Shown here: piece after piece, positions 1-11,847 of the stretch
Layout: every line of letters starts with the position of its first letter
How positions within the stretch are numbered: the stretch's first letter is position 1
NCBI RefSeq assembly: GCF_000004075.3
Contig: NC_026657.2
Span: 33,218,732-33,282,731, forward strand
From: Cucumis sativus
Lineage: Eukaryota > Streptophyta > Magnoliopsida > Cucurbitales > Cucurbitaceae
Direction: 5' to 3'
Length of the DNA stretch: 64,000 nucleotides
Position numbers and translations under genes: made by a program
Notes under the pieces: model-generated
What the model was told of the DNA's origin: nothing
The model's database searches: none
The model's input: the letters and a program-made list of their open reading frames with translations, nothing else

Positions 1-2774
1 CTTCCAAACTTTTGTCAAATAACAATTCTTTATACACTAAAAAAGGCCAATACTATTTGCATCGGGAGAGAATTAATAATATGTATCAACTACAATACAT
101 TTTACTATTTACGTTACAATAAGTTAGTATTTTTCTTTTTTTAAAAAAAAATGGTTAAAAATAGAAAACTATTTACCTTTAAAAGAAAAATCAAGTATGG
201 TAGATTTTATATTTTAGCGATTTTATTTATATATATAAAAAAAACAACAACAATTAAATATAACTCATGCCCTCCTCATCATAAAACCTTTTAGAAAAAA
301 GGAAGACAAACAAAAGCTCAAAAAAGAACTCCAAGTAGGAAAAGATGGCCAATATGAGGAGCAAGTGTGTAAAAAAAGAGACGGATTCGAGTATTCGTGA
401 AATGTTGAACAACAACGAATTTTCATAGTTAGAGGAAAGATAGGGGAGATTCGAAATATATAAACAAAGCTCTCTTCCATGTCCAAGCATGGTTGAGGCA
501 TAATTTTAATATGTACAATGAGTTGTCTCTCAAGTTTTTTTAAAAAAAGAAAGGTTATATGGATGAATTTATAAACCCTAAAATTGGGAATGCAAGTGAT
601 GTGCACACGCTTGTAGAACGCGTGGCATGAGAGGAGATTTTGCCATTACATGTTTTGTTGTATAAAATAAATTGGAATTTTTTTTTTTTTGTAAGACTTT
701 TTATTTACTTATTTATTTATTTGCAAAAATCAATATAAAAAAAGAATGTCATATTCAGAAAATTAGGAAAGCAAAGGAAATTAGAAAAAGAAATAAAGGA
801 AAGCAAACGCATTTGGTGGTTGAAATTGATTGGGGGATTGGTGGTGGATGTGACTCTAAACAACTCTTTTATATATCTACCAGTTGGTTGCAGATCTATC
901 TCTTCTTCTTTTTTTTTTCTCAATTACCAATTTTATGAGTTAATTAAAACACTTTCACAACTCTATACTTATTTAGAAGGATTTATTAAACACCAAATTA
1001 AAAATTCAAACACTTTTGAGAAATAAGATTGAGGATAACAATGCAATCGCATGAGTTGGTAGAACAAGTGTCATCGTCTTGATTAACTCCTTATTGCCAC
1101 TTTGTAGATATGAATTTGTCTTTTCATCTTCTTCTAAGTCATTTTCTTAATGTAAACAAATTTATTTTTAGCACACATGCATCATGAAATAACTTAGGTT
1201 TCGTTTTATAACTATTATTATATTTTACATAGTTTTGTGAAGTTAGATATGTTTTAGTTTTAATTTGTATTTTAAATTTGTTTATTTTCAAAGGTGATGG
1301 AATATTTTAAACTTTACTAAACAAAAGAAAAAAGGTTAAGAATGTTTAATTTCCAACCAAACCTACCAATCCTTACCCAAACTAGGTTGATTAATGTTAT
1401 AAAATACTGATACAAAAGTTATAATTAATATGGTATTGTAATATAATAGATTTTTTAATAGAATTAATTAGTATTGTACACAAGCTAGAAATGTCCTTAC
1501 AATGAAAATTAGAAAATGGGTCTCTTTTCTATTGAATATTTATATTCCTTATATATGTGTATAGTCTTTTCTTATTCTTATTAGAAATATTGCATTGATG
1601 TAAGGTGTAAGTTGAAGCAGTAGAGATGTAGGTCTTGGTTAATTAATGAACTAAAACTCATATTAAACCAATAAAATGAAAACAACAATCATTTACTCTG
1701 ATTGTGTAATAGTTTAATTAAAAAATGACATTTGAATAAGAGACAATATTGATATTATTGATTCCATCTATGACTTATATAAGGTAGCATAGAAATTGAA
1801 CTTTCAATTTTGTGGTTTTGTTAGTTAAATTTTAAAATTTAACTTTATGATTATACAATAAAATTTATGGTATTGTATAAGACACTAAATATTAAGATCT
1901 TTAAATCGAGTGATTTTCACTATTATAATAATTCTATTCCAAGGATGGTTTAAGAGATTGTGTTTGTATATATATATACTTTTGCTCATGCACACCATAG
2001 CTATGCAAATTAAAAACACTTAAATTATTATTTTTTGGATTACTAAGCACCTTAGGTCATAATTGGTGTAATCAAAGTAAGTATTTTATTAATGGGTGAA
2101 TTTGGATGATAGCATTTACCTAGAATTATAAATTTATGGTTCTTACATATTAACTTTAATAGTTAACCAAATAGTAAAGGACAACAATAAATGCAACAAA
2201 TTAATTGACGGACTTAATTACATACTTTGAGGCAGATTTCATCACACGATGATTAACATTAACACATATGGATTAGCTTTTGGGCTAAACGTAATCTTAA
2301 TTTATTAATGATGTTAAAATTTAATGGGACATTCTCATTATAATAAATTCATGAAATGCACAAACAAAAAAGCCAAAATATTTAATTTATTGTTTTCACA
2401 ATAGAAGTAAAATTGTTTTTATTAACTAATAATTCAAATATTTCTTTTATAGTTTAATTGTTTTCTAATAACTTCTTTTTTTTTTAATATCCAAACTCCA
2501 CATTTTAAAAAAACAACAAAAGGAAAAAGAGATTAAAAACAAAAAACAAAAATAATATATATATATATATATATATGTTTATACAATTCGTACATTGTAC
2601 AGAGAGCAAAGCGTTGAGATAATCGTACTCTGTTTCACCATTTTTCTTTACAAACCCAATTCAAATTTTGTTCCTCTCTCTTAAACTCGAAATCTTCGAG
2701 CATTACAACACAAACAAAAAACAAGAAAAGATCATAAACCGAATTCCACTAACAATTAAAAATTGAAATTGAAA
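1..2774. other. AT-rich intergenic DNA, no gene recognised
   Basis: The stretch is dominated by A/T runs, and the few open frames are low-complexity (Phe/Leu/Lys/Asn-rich) with no family resemblance. A perfect (AT)11 microsatellite lies at 2555-2576. No tRNA-like box or recognisable transposon protein was seen. It may hold regulatory DNA for genes outside the window, but nothing specific can be supported. Confidence 0.6.
2555..2576. repeat. (AT)11 microsatellite
   Basis: Eleven uninterrupted AT dinucleotides in AT-rich intergenic DNA. Similar AT tracts recur throughout the window, for example near 13580, 16160 and 35480. Confidence 0.9.
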
Positions 2775-3032
2775 TTAGGGCCAAATCAAATCAACACAAA
2801 CCCTAGATTCCTTGAGAAACTCATCCATTACATTCTCATCGGCACAGATCCGGGTCTTGTAATTATTGGCGTAACAGCAGTCGGATCTGGGCAACACCGA
2901 GTTCCCATGGGCAGAAGAAGAAGAAGAAGAAGAGGGCATGGTCGTTGGTGGAGAAGGGAGAGTGAGGGAGTAGTCGGGATTGGTGTCGTGGTGACGGAGG
3001 AGTTGGGAGAGGAGGAGGAGAAGAGAAGCCAT
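2775..3032 (-). CDS. Small hypothetical protein (85 aa), possibly secreted
   Basis: An unrecognised open frame. The ATG at 3032 was preferred over an upstream in-frame ATG at 3161 because it sits in a good plant initiation context (A/C-rich before, GCTTC after). The predicted product begins with MAS and a leucine-rich hydrophobic stretch (about residues 4-12), then a Ser/Pro-rich middle with a run of serines, and a C-terminal part with four cysteines (one CC pair). The opposite strand also has an open frame here, rich in Arg/Gly/Glu, which looks like the shadow of the serine run. The region is clearly more GC-rich than its surroundings. It could be a real small gene, the last exon of a spliced gene, or a leader region. 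No function is assigned. Confidence 0.35.
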   Translation of the reverse strand: MASLLLLLSQLLRHHDTNPDYSLTLPSPPTTMPSSSSSSSAHGNSVLPRSDCCYANNYKTRICADENVMDEFLKESRVCVDLIWP

Positions 3033-3614
3033 GGATGATGATGGGAGGGAAGTGAAGGAAATTAGTTGGGAGGGGGATTGAATGAATTGAAAAGAGTAGG
3101 GAGATTTGTTATTAATAATGAAGGGAATTGAATGAATGGCATTTATGGGCTCTCTTCCCACCGTTTGTAAGATTTTCCAATGGGTAATTTAATTACAATG
3201 AGTCCGTCTTTCCACTGTTTAATGTTTAGTGTTCTTAGTTTTCTCCGCCGGTATTCTTTGTTTTCTTTCACAACAAATGAATCCAACGCTTAACAAAACC
3301 AACGCCAAAAATCAGTGGGTCTCCCTCTCTATGTGTAAGATTTGAAGTATAAGAAAGAAGAAGATGCCTAAACTGCTCTCAAACATCACTAATAACGCAT
3401 CACACTTCACACTTTCACTTGTGCTGTTTTTCTTTCTTTTTATGCTCTTCTTAATACTAACTTTATTTATTGTTTCTCACTTAAAGTCATTTTCTTTCAC
3501 TCATATATTTTAACTTGCATTTGGGTCATTTTTTTATTTTCTTCAATCCTAGTTTTTCTCTCTCTTTTTTATGGAGAGTGGTGAATGCATATGAAAAAAA
3601 GACAAGGTTCAAAT

Positions 3615-4170
3615 TTAAATTGAAACTTTAGTCTTTATAGTTTTATAAATTATAATTTAATTAGTGCGATTATATATGAAATTTTGTAAACAAATCTTAA
3701 AACCCTCCTATCCACTATTTAAATTGAAGTTTAGCCTTTATAGTTTTATAAATTTTGTAAACAAGGTTACACTTATGATGTGTATACAATCTTTGTACAC
3801 AATTATGTACAAAGTATAAAAGATCTTGGTATACAATTGTGAACCAAGATTGTTAATAGATTGTATACTTGATCGCTTTGCTATTAGTATGTGATCGTGT
3901 ACCGATTCAAGATCTTGTACCAAACCTAAAAAATCTTGGTACACAATCGTGAACCAAGATCATTTAGGTTTTAAACACGATCGTTTAGTTCGTACTACGC
4001 GATCATATACCAATATGTGATACACACATGTATGATCGGTGTTGATACTACCTACACGATTGTGTATCATTGCCTATACGGTCATGTGTCATTTCTTAAA
4101 TGATTACATATCATGATCATTTAGAAGAAGAATTACGTGTGCGTGTGTGACTGATTAATCGCGTGTTGAC
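3615..4170. repeat. Degenerate repeat block with spaced hairpins
   Basis: A sequence of about 34 bp starting near 3619 is repeated near 3721. From 3780 onward, words related to GATCGTGTAC and ATCTTGGTAC recur. Two inverted repeats with identical 8-bp arms (ATCTTGGT/ACCAAGAT) lie at 3823-3850 and 3933-3960, exactly 110 bp apart, each with a 12-nt loop. The pattern suggests decayed tandem copies of a non-coding repeat family. Similar words (TACACGACT) recur near 47.76 and 48.76 kb. No coding capacity was seen. Confidence 0.6.
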
Positions 4171-5780
4171 TAGAGCATTTTTGGTATTTCGCATCATGAG
4201 CTTGTGGACTTTTTCCGATTTTGAAATTGCCACTTTGTTATACTTTTTTGAAGAGTTCTTTTATTTATTCATTTGTTTGTTTTGATTTGTTCATCTAATT
4301 GATTTGGTAAGACTTGTGTAATTTTTTTAAGAATTGATTTGGTAAGAGTAATATGATTTTTTTACTCTCCTTCTCTTTGTTTCTTTCTTCATGTTCTTAT
4401 TTATCTTATTTTCTCTAATACTATTAATATTTAATTCTTCTTATTAATTTGACATTTGTAAGTTTTAAGTGACAAATTTAAGTTAAGTCTTTTCTTAACC
4501 TTTCTAATTGTATACATTTCACCCTATACCAAATTTGGTTCCTTTTTTGTTTTTATATTTCGATTACTTTACATATCAACTTTTTACATTTTTTTTAAGT
4601 GAAAGGATTGCCAAATTAAAAAAAGAATAAAAAAATAAAAGAATTCAAATTTCAAATGTACAAAATATATGAGAATTTAATATATAAGAAAGTTATACAA
4701 CAACAATTTAATATCTCAAATTCCAAATTAGAGTTTGGTTTATTTGAATGCCAAGTTTTCCCACCTACTCTTTCTTAAATTATAAGAAAGAAAAAAAGGA
4801 TTAAAGTTATAGAAAGATGAACTTGAATAAATATTTGTAATAATATGTGACGTTGGGTATTGAGGATTAAAAATTGGTGAAGAACCAACTCCAAACCTCT
4901 TTAAATTTCTAACACAAAAATCCCAATCTTGACTTTGTAATACCATCCTTCTCATATCAAATAATAATAACAATAAATTATTGGTTTTTCCAAACAAGAC
5001 AAACACAAATGGATTACTTACAAATATATTTTCAAATATAGCAAATAAACCAAAATAATAATCTATTTAAAAAATATAACAAAATTTCATATTCTAGTTT
5101 TAATCTATTTGTTGTTATTCAAAATATTTTTTCATAATAATAATACATAAATAAATATTAGGAACAGAGAGAGAGAGAGGAATATAGTATCTAGAAAAGT
5201 TTAATTCCACAGCATAGTATAAAATACAAATCCAAGGAAAAAGGAGAATTTGTGTTTGCACAATGTTTTCTATATTTTAAGTTGTACCATCTCTTTTTAC
5301 ATTCATCTCAACCACACAATACAATAATAAAAGAAGTTTACAATATTTGAAAAAAAAAAAACAAGAATTTGTCACATCACAAGTGATAGGATGATTACTT
5401 AGCAAAATAGGATGCATAACAATGTCTCTCTTTATCTGTCACTAAAAATCCTCCATTTCTAGCAAACATTTGGTAATGTTTGTATGAGTTGAATTATTGG
5501 GTTGTGTAAAAAAAAAAAAAGAAACCTAAATTCTCAAATCATCACTATCAATAAAAACAAAAAAGGATTAAATTAAAAAAGAAAATCCCACAAAGCTTCA
5601 TCCTTGTTTGTAATGTGTATCTTATTAAACTAAAAAAACAAGGAAAGAGAGGGGTAATAGAACAAGTCTCCCATTGTTTTTCACATCCCCACTTGTCGAT
5701 CCCTTACTCCTCTCTCGCCGGCCTTTCTCTGCTTTTAAACACTCTCTTTCTCAAACCCCCTGTTTCTCCCCCCAAAAATA
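4171..5780. other. AT-rich intergenic DNA upstream of the Vapyrin-type gene
   Basis: No gene was recognised. The last 150 bp before 5781 become pyrimidine-rich (CT tracts), as expected for a plant 5' leader, and continue the C-rich composition of the start of the coding sequence. The promoter of the Vapyrin-type gene must lie here, but no convincing TATA box or known motif could be fixed by eye. Confidence 0.5.
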
Positions 5781-8056
5781 ATGGATCGTCTCATCACCCT
5801 CGAACCCTCCAACCTCATTCCCATCCGAATCGACCCCCCCCACAAATGCTCCGGCGACCTCACCCTCCGGAACGTCATGTACACCATGCCTGTCGCCTTC
5901 CGACTCCAGCCTCTCATCAAATCCCGCTACACTTTCAAGCCCCAATCCGGAATCATTCCTCCACTCTCTACTTTAACAGTCGAAATCCTTTACCATCTTC
6001 CACACGGCGTCAGTCTCCCCGACTCCTACCCTTATTCCGATGACTCTTTTCTCCTCCACAGCGTCGTCGTCCCCGGCGCCGCTATCAAAGACTCTTCCTC
6101 AAGCTTCGACTCTGTTCCTTCCGATTGGTTCACTACCAGAAAGAAACAGGTGTTTATCGACAGTGGGATTAAAGTCATGTTCGTGGGGTCGGCTGTGTTG
6201 GCGAGATTAGTGGCGGATGGGGCTATGGATGAGATTAGAGAGGTGTTGGAGAGGAGTGATCCGAGTTGGAGGGCGGTGGACTCTGTGGATGAAAAGGGGA
6301 GGACTCTTCTTCACTTGGCGATCGGGCAGGGGAGAGCGGATTTGGTGCAGTTGCTGTTGGAGTTCAATCCGGATGTGGGGAAAGTGGGGGAGAGTGGGAT
6401 GACGGCGGTGGAGGCAGCGGCGGGGGCTGGGCAGGCGTTGATTGTGGAGTTGTTATTGGCGAGGAAGGCGAGTACAGAGCGGGGGGAAGGATCTGTTTTT
6501 GGAGCGATTCATTTGGCAGCGGCGGGAGGGCATGTGGAAGTGTTGAGGCTGCTATTGGTGAAAGGAGCTTGTGTTGATGCTCTGTCAAAGAGTGGAGATA
6601 CGGCACTGCATCTGGCCGTTCAAGAGCGCCGCCGTGATTGTGCTCGGTTGCTTCTCGCCAATGGCTCTAAACCTGATGTTCGTAGTGCTGAACAAGGTTA
6701 CACTTTCTCACTTTTCACTCTATTTTTTACATCTAACTATTTTTTCTTCTCTCTTTTATTTTTTTTAAAAAAGGTTAAATTGTTAAAATATATATATATA
6801 TATGAATTTTTTTAGTATTTATTTCAATATTAATTGTGGTCATTATTTATAAATGGTTCAAAATTGTTGTAAGTAATGTTTGTTTGTTTGTTTTTTTTAT
6901 AAAAAAGTTCACAACCTTATTTAAATATTGAATGCTAAGAAAATTGAAATTAGAGACAAGATATTTAATTTAAGCTTGGGAAGCTATCTTAAACTAATGC
7001 AATTAATTAATCCATATGGTTACAAAACTTTCTTTATCAAACCATTTTTTAGTTGTTTAATTCTCCGTGGTTTCTATTTAATTAATCATTAGTCTTAGGA
7101 AGTGTCAATTACAAATTTAAATTTATAATTATCCATCCATTAACGAGTTGACTAAGGGTAGACTAAAAAACAAAGCATTGTTGGGCAAAAATGACATTTC
7201 AATTGATTATTTGTTTGATAATTATTTAGTTTTTAAAATTTATTTGTGTGTTCCATTTTTCACCATTTTTTAAATGAAAAGGTTAAATTTTGCAATTTAA
7301 GTACAAAAATCTGTAGTTAATGTGAAAAGCAAATATTCCTTTGTAACTAAAATGGTGGTTCTTATTTACAACACAGGAGATACGGCGCTGCACATGGCCG
7401 CAAGAATCGGTGATGAGCAAATCGTTAAGCTTTTAATTCAAAAAGGAGCCAACAAAGACATCCGAAACTGGGTTGGAAAGCGTCCATACGACGTTGCATT
7501 TGACCACTCCCACACCCGCCTCTTCGACGTCCTCCGCCTTGCCGACAAGCTTGCCACTGCAGCACGCAAGGGCGACGTTCGCTCAATTCAACTCCTCGTC
7601 GACAGTGGTGCTGCTATCAATAGTCGCGATCAAAACGGCTGGACAGCACTCCACAGAGCTGCCTTCAAGGGCCACACCGACGCCTCAAGAGCCCTCATCG
7701 ATATTGGTATAGATGTCAATGCTAAGGACGACGACGGCTATACTGCACTTCACTGTGCTGTTGAGGCTGCTCATGATAACGTTGTCCAAGTACTCGTCGA
7801 GAGAGGCGCCGACGTTGAGGCGGTGACGAATAAAGGGTTGAGTGCAATGCAAATTGCTCAATCAATGCAGTATACAAGGACTATGAGGATTTTGATGCAC
7901 AGTGGTGTGAGTAAAGATCACATCGACGTGCCACCGACGCGAACGACGTCGTGGCAGGGGTTGGCGAAGAAGAAACAACAGAGTAAAGGAAGAGGGAGAA
8001 TCAAGAGTTTGAGGAGTACGGACTTTGATAAATCAGTAGCACTGTCAGTGGTGTGA
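5781..8056 (+). CDS. VPY: Vapyrin-type MSP-domain/ankyrin-repeat protein
   Basis: Two exons, 5781-6696 and 7377-8056, joined across a 680-bp phase-1 GT-AG intron, encode 531 residues. The N-terminus ([11 protein letters not shown], then [14 protein letters not shown]) matches the major-sperm-protein (VAP-like) domain of Vapyrin, about residues 1-130. Roughly 10-11 ankyrin repeats follow from about residue 150; the clearest contain LLHLA, TALHLA, TALHMA, TALHRA and TALHCA. The intron splits the repeat starting at GDTALHMA (residue 306). A basic Lys/Arg tail closes the protein. In Medicago and Petunia, Vapyrin is a cytoplasmic protein needed for intracellular accommodation of arbuscular mycorrhizal fungi (and of rhizobia in Medicago); that role here is inferred from homology. 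It could be a Vapyrin-like paralogue rather than the orthologue. Both exons are intact. The coding strand is C-rich at first and turns strongly G-rich near 6160. Confidence 0.9.
6697..7376 (+). other. Intron of the Vapyrin-type gene
   Basis: The intron is 680 bp, begins GTTACA after CAAG and ends ACACAG. It is strongly AT-rich, in sharp contrast to the GC-rich exons, which supports the borders. Reading through either border gives low-complexity sequence and a stop. Joining restores a continuous ankyrin repeat (Q-G-D-T-A-L-H). Confidence 0.88.
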
Positions 8057-9165
8057 GAAAATTTGTAAAGAATTTGGAGGGAACATGATCACTATATTTA
8101 ATTAGTGTTTTATATATAAATGTGGGTGTGTATTTTTTGTATGTACGGGAATGAGAATGTGATGAGATGAATTATATGTATATGTATATTTTCCATCACT
8201 TGTTTGTTTAAAGTTGAAGCAACTTTTATAATAATTATTGGAATTTTGTAATTAATTCAAACTTAAATGGGAAGAAGTTTCTGAATATTGATGTCTAATT
8301 TTAAAAATATTGTAAACATTAACAAATAATTTGACAAATTTATGATTGTTTTCTAAAAATAGAATATAAGAATAGATGAAAAGTATAATTGTTAAGAACT
8401 AGGGGCGGCCTTGGTTTTTCAATATATATAGTAGAGGTCAATTTTTAATGTTGTCACAAACTTCTTTGGGATTCTCACACCACCCTTCATCTCTTCCTAT
8501 CAAATCAATCCACCTTTTTAAATTTTTTTTTTTATTATTCATTATATATATACATTTGGACAAATATAAAAATTATTTCAGTTAATTTCGTTATAAACCA
8601 ATCTTCTTTCTCACCATGCAAATAATTGATAAATAAGTTAGCCTCCATTTAATTTAATCACTATTTTGTTTCTCGTTTTTACGTGAAAATTTCTATGCCC
8701 ACTCGTAGTTGTTATATATAAAAAAAAAGTTAATAAATAATTGGAAGAAAATGATTAAATATAAGTTTAGGAAATATAATGTTTTAAATTTATGAATATT
8801 ATTTAACATTGAAATGAAATTTATTTTAAGAGTGATAAATAGTCAACGGGAGCCATGTGATAGGTTTTTTCAAAATGCCAACTTCACTTTACTTTACTTT
8901 TATCTACAATTATGTTACATATATTAATTAGTATCATTATTTATCATAGGGGTGTTGATTTTTTAATGGTACATATAATTTTTAAAAAGTGATGATATTG
9001 GGATGGTTGACTTAGAAAATGATTAGTTTGGCAAGATGAGTGATGAGATTGATCCTGTAAGATGTGTAGTCCATAAATATGATCACACACCTTGACACAA
9101 AGAATAATAATTAAGTAGTCATATAAGCTCAAAATTATTTACAAACTTGAAAGAAGAAGAAGAAT
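8057..9165. other. Intergenic region, Vapyrin-type gene to dehydrin
   Basis: It holds the 3' end of the Vapyrin-type gene and the promoter of the plus-strand dehydrin-like gene. A TATA-like CATAAAT lies near 9072, about 95 bp before the ATG at 9166, and a purine-rich GAAGAAGAAGAA leader lies directly before it. Nothing else was recognised. Confidence 0.5.
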
Positions 9166-9462
9166 ATGGCAGGAATAATGAAGAAGATCCAGGAAACAGT
9201 GCAGAGCCATAAGAAGCAACACGATGGGGAGAATGGAGCTCATGAAGGAGTTGGGATTGTGGAGAAGATGAAAGAGAAGATCCATGGTTACAAAGAGAAA
9301 AACAAAGAGAAGAAGAAGCAAAGGAAGGAGAGGAAGGAGAAAAAAGAAAAAGAGAAGAAGGAGAAAAAAGCCAAACAAAAAGCAGAAGAAGCAGAAGAAG
9401 AAGAAGATGGGGGTGAAAGCAGCGATGGCGATAGTGACGACAGTGGTGGCGGGAGCGACTAA
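9166..9462 (+). CDS. Divergent KS-type dehydrin (HIRD11-like), histidine-poor
   Basis: A single open frame of 98 residues. The N-terminus MAGIMKKIQETV resembles the start of KS-dehydrins. A K-segment-like stretch GIVEKMKEKIHG (about residues 30-41) is followed by a long Lys/Glu-rich, highly charged tract, and the protein ends in an acidic serine segment (ESSDGDSDDSGGGSD), in the K-then-S order of Arabidopsis HIRD11. Dehydrins are disordered, hydrophilic proteins that protect membranes and enzymes during dehydration and cold; the S-segment can be phosphorylated by CK2. Compared with the convergent paralogue at 11848-12153 it keeps the K- and S-segments but has only 4 His against 19, and a KEK-rich tract replaces the His-rich one. 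It may be an old tandem duplicate. Expression and function are unverified. Confidence 0.75.
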   Translation: MAGIMKKIQETVQSHKKQHDGENGAHEGVGIVEKMKEKIHGYKEKNKEKKKQRKERKEKKEKEKKEKKAKQKAEEAEEEEDGGESSDGDSDDSGGGSD

Positions 9463-11847
9463 TAAGTACTGTGTGTCTTAGCGTTTCGTCCTTTCTTCTT
9501 CTTCTCTTTTTCGATTCCTTTTTAGCTTTCTATTAGAATAATATTGCATGATTAAATATGGATCGGAGTTGAAATTCAAACTTATTTCTTTTGTGTTTCT
9601 TCAAATTTGAATGTGTCACATTTTATCATACAACAACACCACACAAGATCTTAGATGGTCATTAATATCTACATGGATGTTGTCCTTCATCCATGGTGCT
9701 CCTTCGACTTCTCGTGCGTCTCTTGTTTTTCTTCTTCCTCCTCTTTTTTTCTCTTTAAAAGTTGAAACAAAATTTAGTTTTATAATATATATATATATAT
9801 ATGAATCCAAATGTATTAAAAGAAAACTATCAAAAGTTTACCGTATCTAATGCAACCTAATTTCTGTGCAAAATTCATCTCAACAATCAAAATCTTTATA
9901 TATTTTAAATGCTATCAAATTTTTTGATCTACAATGTGTGTAGGAGTGTTTTTCCATTGATCAAGATTTTTATCTTAAATGATGCTAACTCAAGTCAACC
10001 ACGATTAAATTGCCGTAAAAATGTTGTATTAAGAAAATATTTAAACTTTAAAGTAAGTACACATTACATTATTGATAAATTTCATATTCAAAACTAAAAG
10101 TTTAAATTAGCATAGTTTAACTATGCCATAGAATTTGTGCTATCGACTTAAATGTGAGAATTTCAATTCTTCTTTGATCTTCTAGTGTTAAATAAAATTT
10201 AAAACTAAAAAGATTTATAAATACTCGACCAAAATCTAGTATTTGCCTCTCAAAGAATACACAACCATAAATACACATTTTGCAAAAATAAAAAAATGCA
10301 AATATATACACAATAAGGATTGAAATTTAAAAAAAACTATGATTGTTTTCAAATATAATAAAAGAAATAAAAAATTTATATGATATAATAAAATTTTATA
10401 TTTTAACGGTTTTATCATTTAAAACAATTTTTCAAGTTCGAAAAATAAAATTAAAACAACGAGTAAAGAATACATTTTCGAAAAAGGAAACATACAATAG
10501 GTAAAGAAATAAATAAGAAACAAAGAAAAGGAAAATGATAGATTAAAAAAACTACAATTTTTTTTGTGGAGTTTCTCAAATTTGAACCAGTTTTACGACT
10601 ATATTTTCAAATCTAAAAACAAGTTATGAAAGTATTTTTCAACAAATTTGTTTCTTGAAAATTGAAAATAAATAGAAAAGCATGAAAAGAAAAAGGACTA
10701 TTCTATTTTTAAAATATTATTTAAAACTATTTCTCTTATATCAACTTAGTCGTGGAGACCCACAATTTTAGGTTTTGAAATATAGAGTTGCAATCATTTA
10801 AACTCTAAATTAATAATGGAAGCAATTGAAATCTTTAGCTTTTGTAAATATATCAATCCATGCCCTTTTTCAAATAAATTGTGATGAGTACATCAATTTA
10901 GATCCTTTATACATCAAATCATCCCTTCAAATCTTAAAATTGACCTTTTTTTTCCATTTGTACTTAGTGCAAAAGTCATATTTGTACTATGGATTTTTTT
11001 TTTCTTTTCGTTTTATAAAATATAGTAAAATGTTTCAAACTTGTTAAAGTTAATTTAATGCTATTAGTTTAATTTTTGTTTGCTATCTATAATCATTTCC
11101 CCATCCCTTTTAGTATTCAACAAACATAATAGCAAATTTCTTTTGGTACCCAAGCATTTCACATAATAAATAGAACACAAGAGTGATTTTTCTTTGGTCC
11201 TCTAACCTTCATTTTCAATATGTTTAGGAGACAGCTGTTTCATATATGGCAGATATTTCAAAATTTAAAGCTTCCAAATAAAACTAAATCTAAGGTTGTT
11301 TACTTCTTTTGGTACCCAGTATTGAACCAACCCATGTCACAATGGATCGTTGGGAATCTACAAACTCACTCCAGATTTTATATCAACATTCAGAATTTTC
11401 ATGGTGAAACTGTTTTGAATTTTGATATCCTTTTTTTAGAGTCCCAACAAATGACCTATTAGTACTTGGAAGCAATTTTTATGCATTTCTGTTGTTTCTC
11501 CAACTAAAGTGAGTTTCCCGTAATTGATGTCTCCGATCTTCTTCCCTAATTAAAAGTAAAATGTTGGATTTCCAGTCCGAATAATAATAATTAAAAAAAA
11601 CCACCATAGAGATGTTATGAACATTAGTAAAGATCATATAAAATCTCTTAATCTTTATTATACATCACACATACAGTACATAACGTAGTCTTAGATTAAA
11701 AACAAAAAGAAACAAAGATAGAGAAACAGAGATCGGAAACAGAGGGATGATTAATTAAACCAAAAGGGAGTGAGATTATTCTTGAACACACCAGCACGCG
11801 ATCGGAACACAATCTACCTCTTAATAATGATTCCGAGATCTGACCCA
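9463..11847. other. Intergenic region between the convergent dehydrin genes
   Basis: This region contains the 3' ends of both dehydrin genes. It is AT-rich, with a short pyrimidine tract (about 9715-9755) and an AT repeat near 9785. Open frames here are low-complexity. No gene or transposon protein was recognised. Confidence 0.5.

Noticed and set aside
2763..3038. Arg/Glu-rich plus-strand frame opposite the small hypothetical gene
   Set aside because: Its arginine run is the reverse of a serine-codon run. The minus-strand start context is better.
6697..6815. Extension of the Vapyrin exon 1 frame past 6696 to a stop at 6815
   Set aside because: The extension is Phe/Leu/Lys low-complexity and begins at a GT donor. 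Splicing to 7377 restores a continuous ankyrin repeat.
7322..7376. Independent start for the second ankyrin exon
   Set aside because: The added residues lie in AT-rich intron sequence directly before a CAG acceptor. The exon begins in mid-repeat.
9139..9378. Leucine/phenylalanine-rich minus-strand frame opposite the dehydrin
   Set aside because: It is the antisense shadow of Lys/Glu codons in the dehydrin (AAG/GAA read as CTT/TTC).
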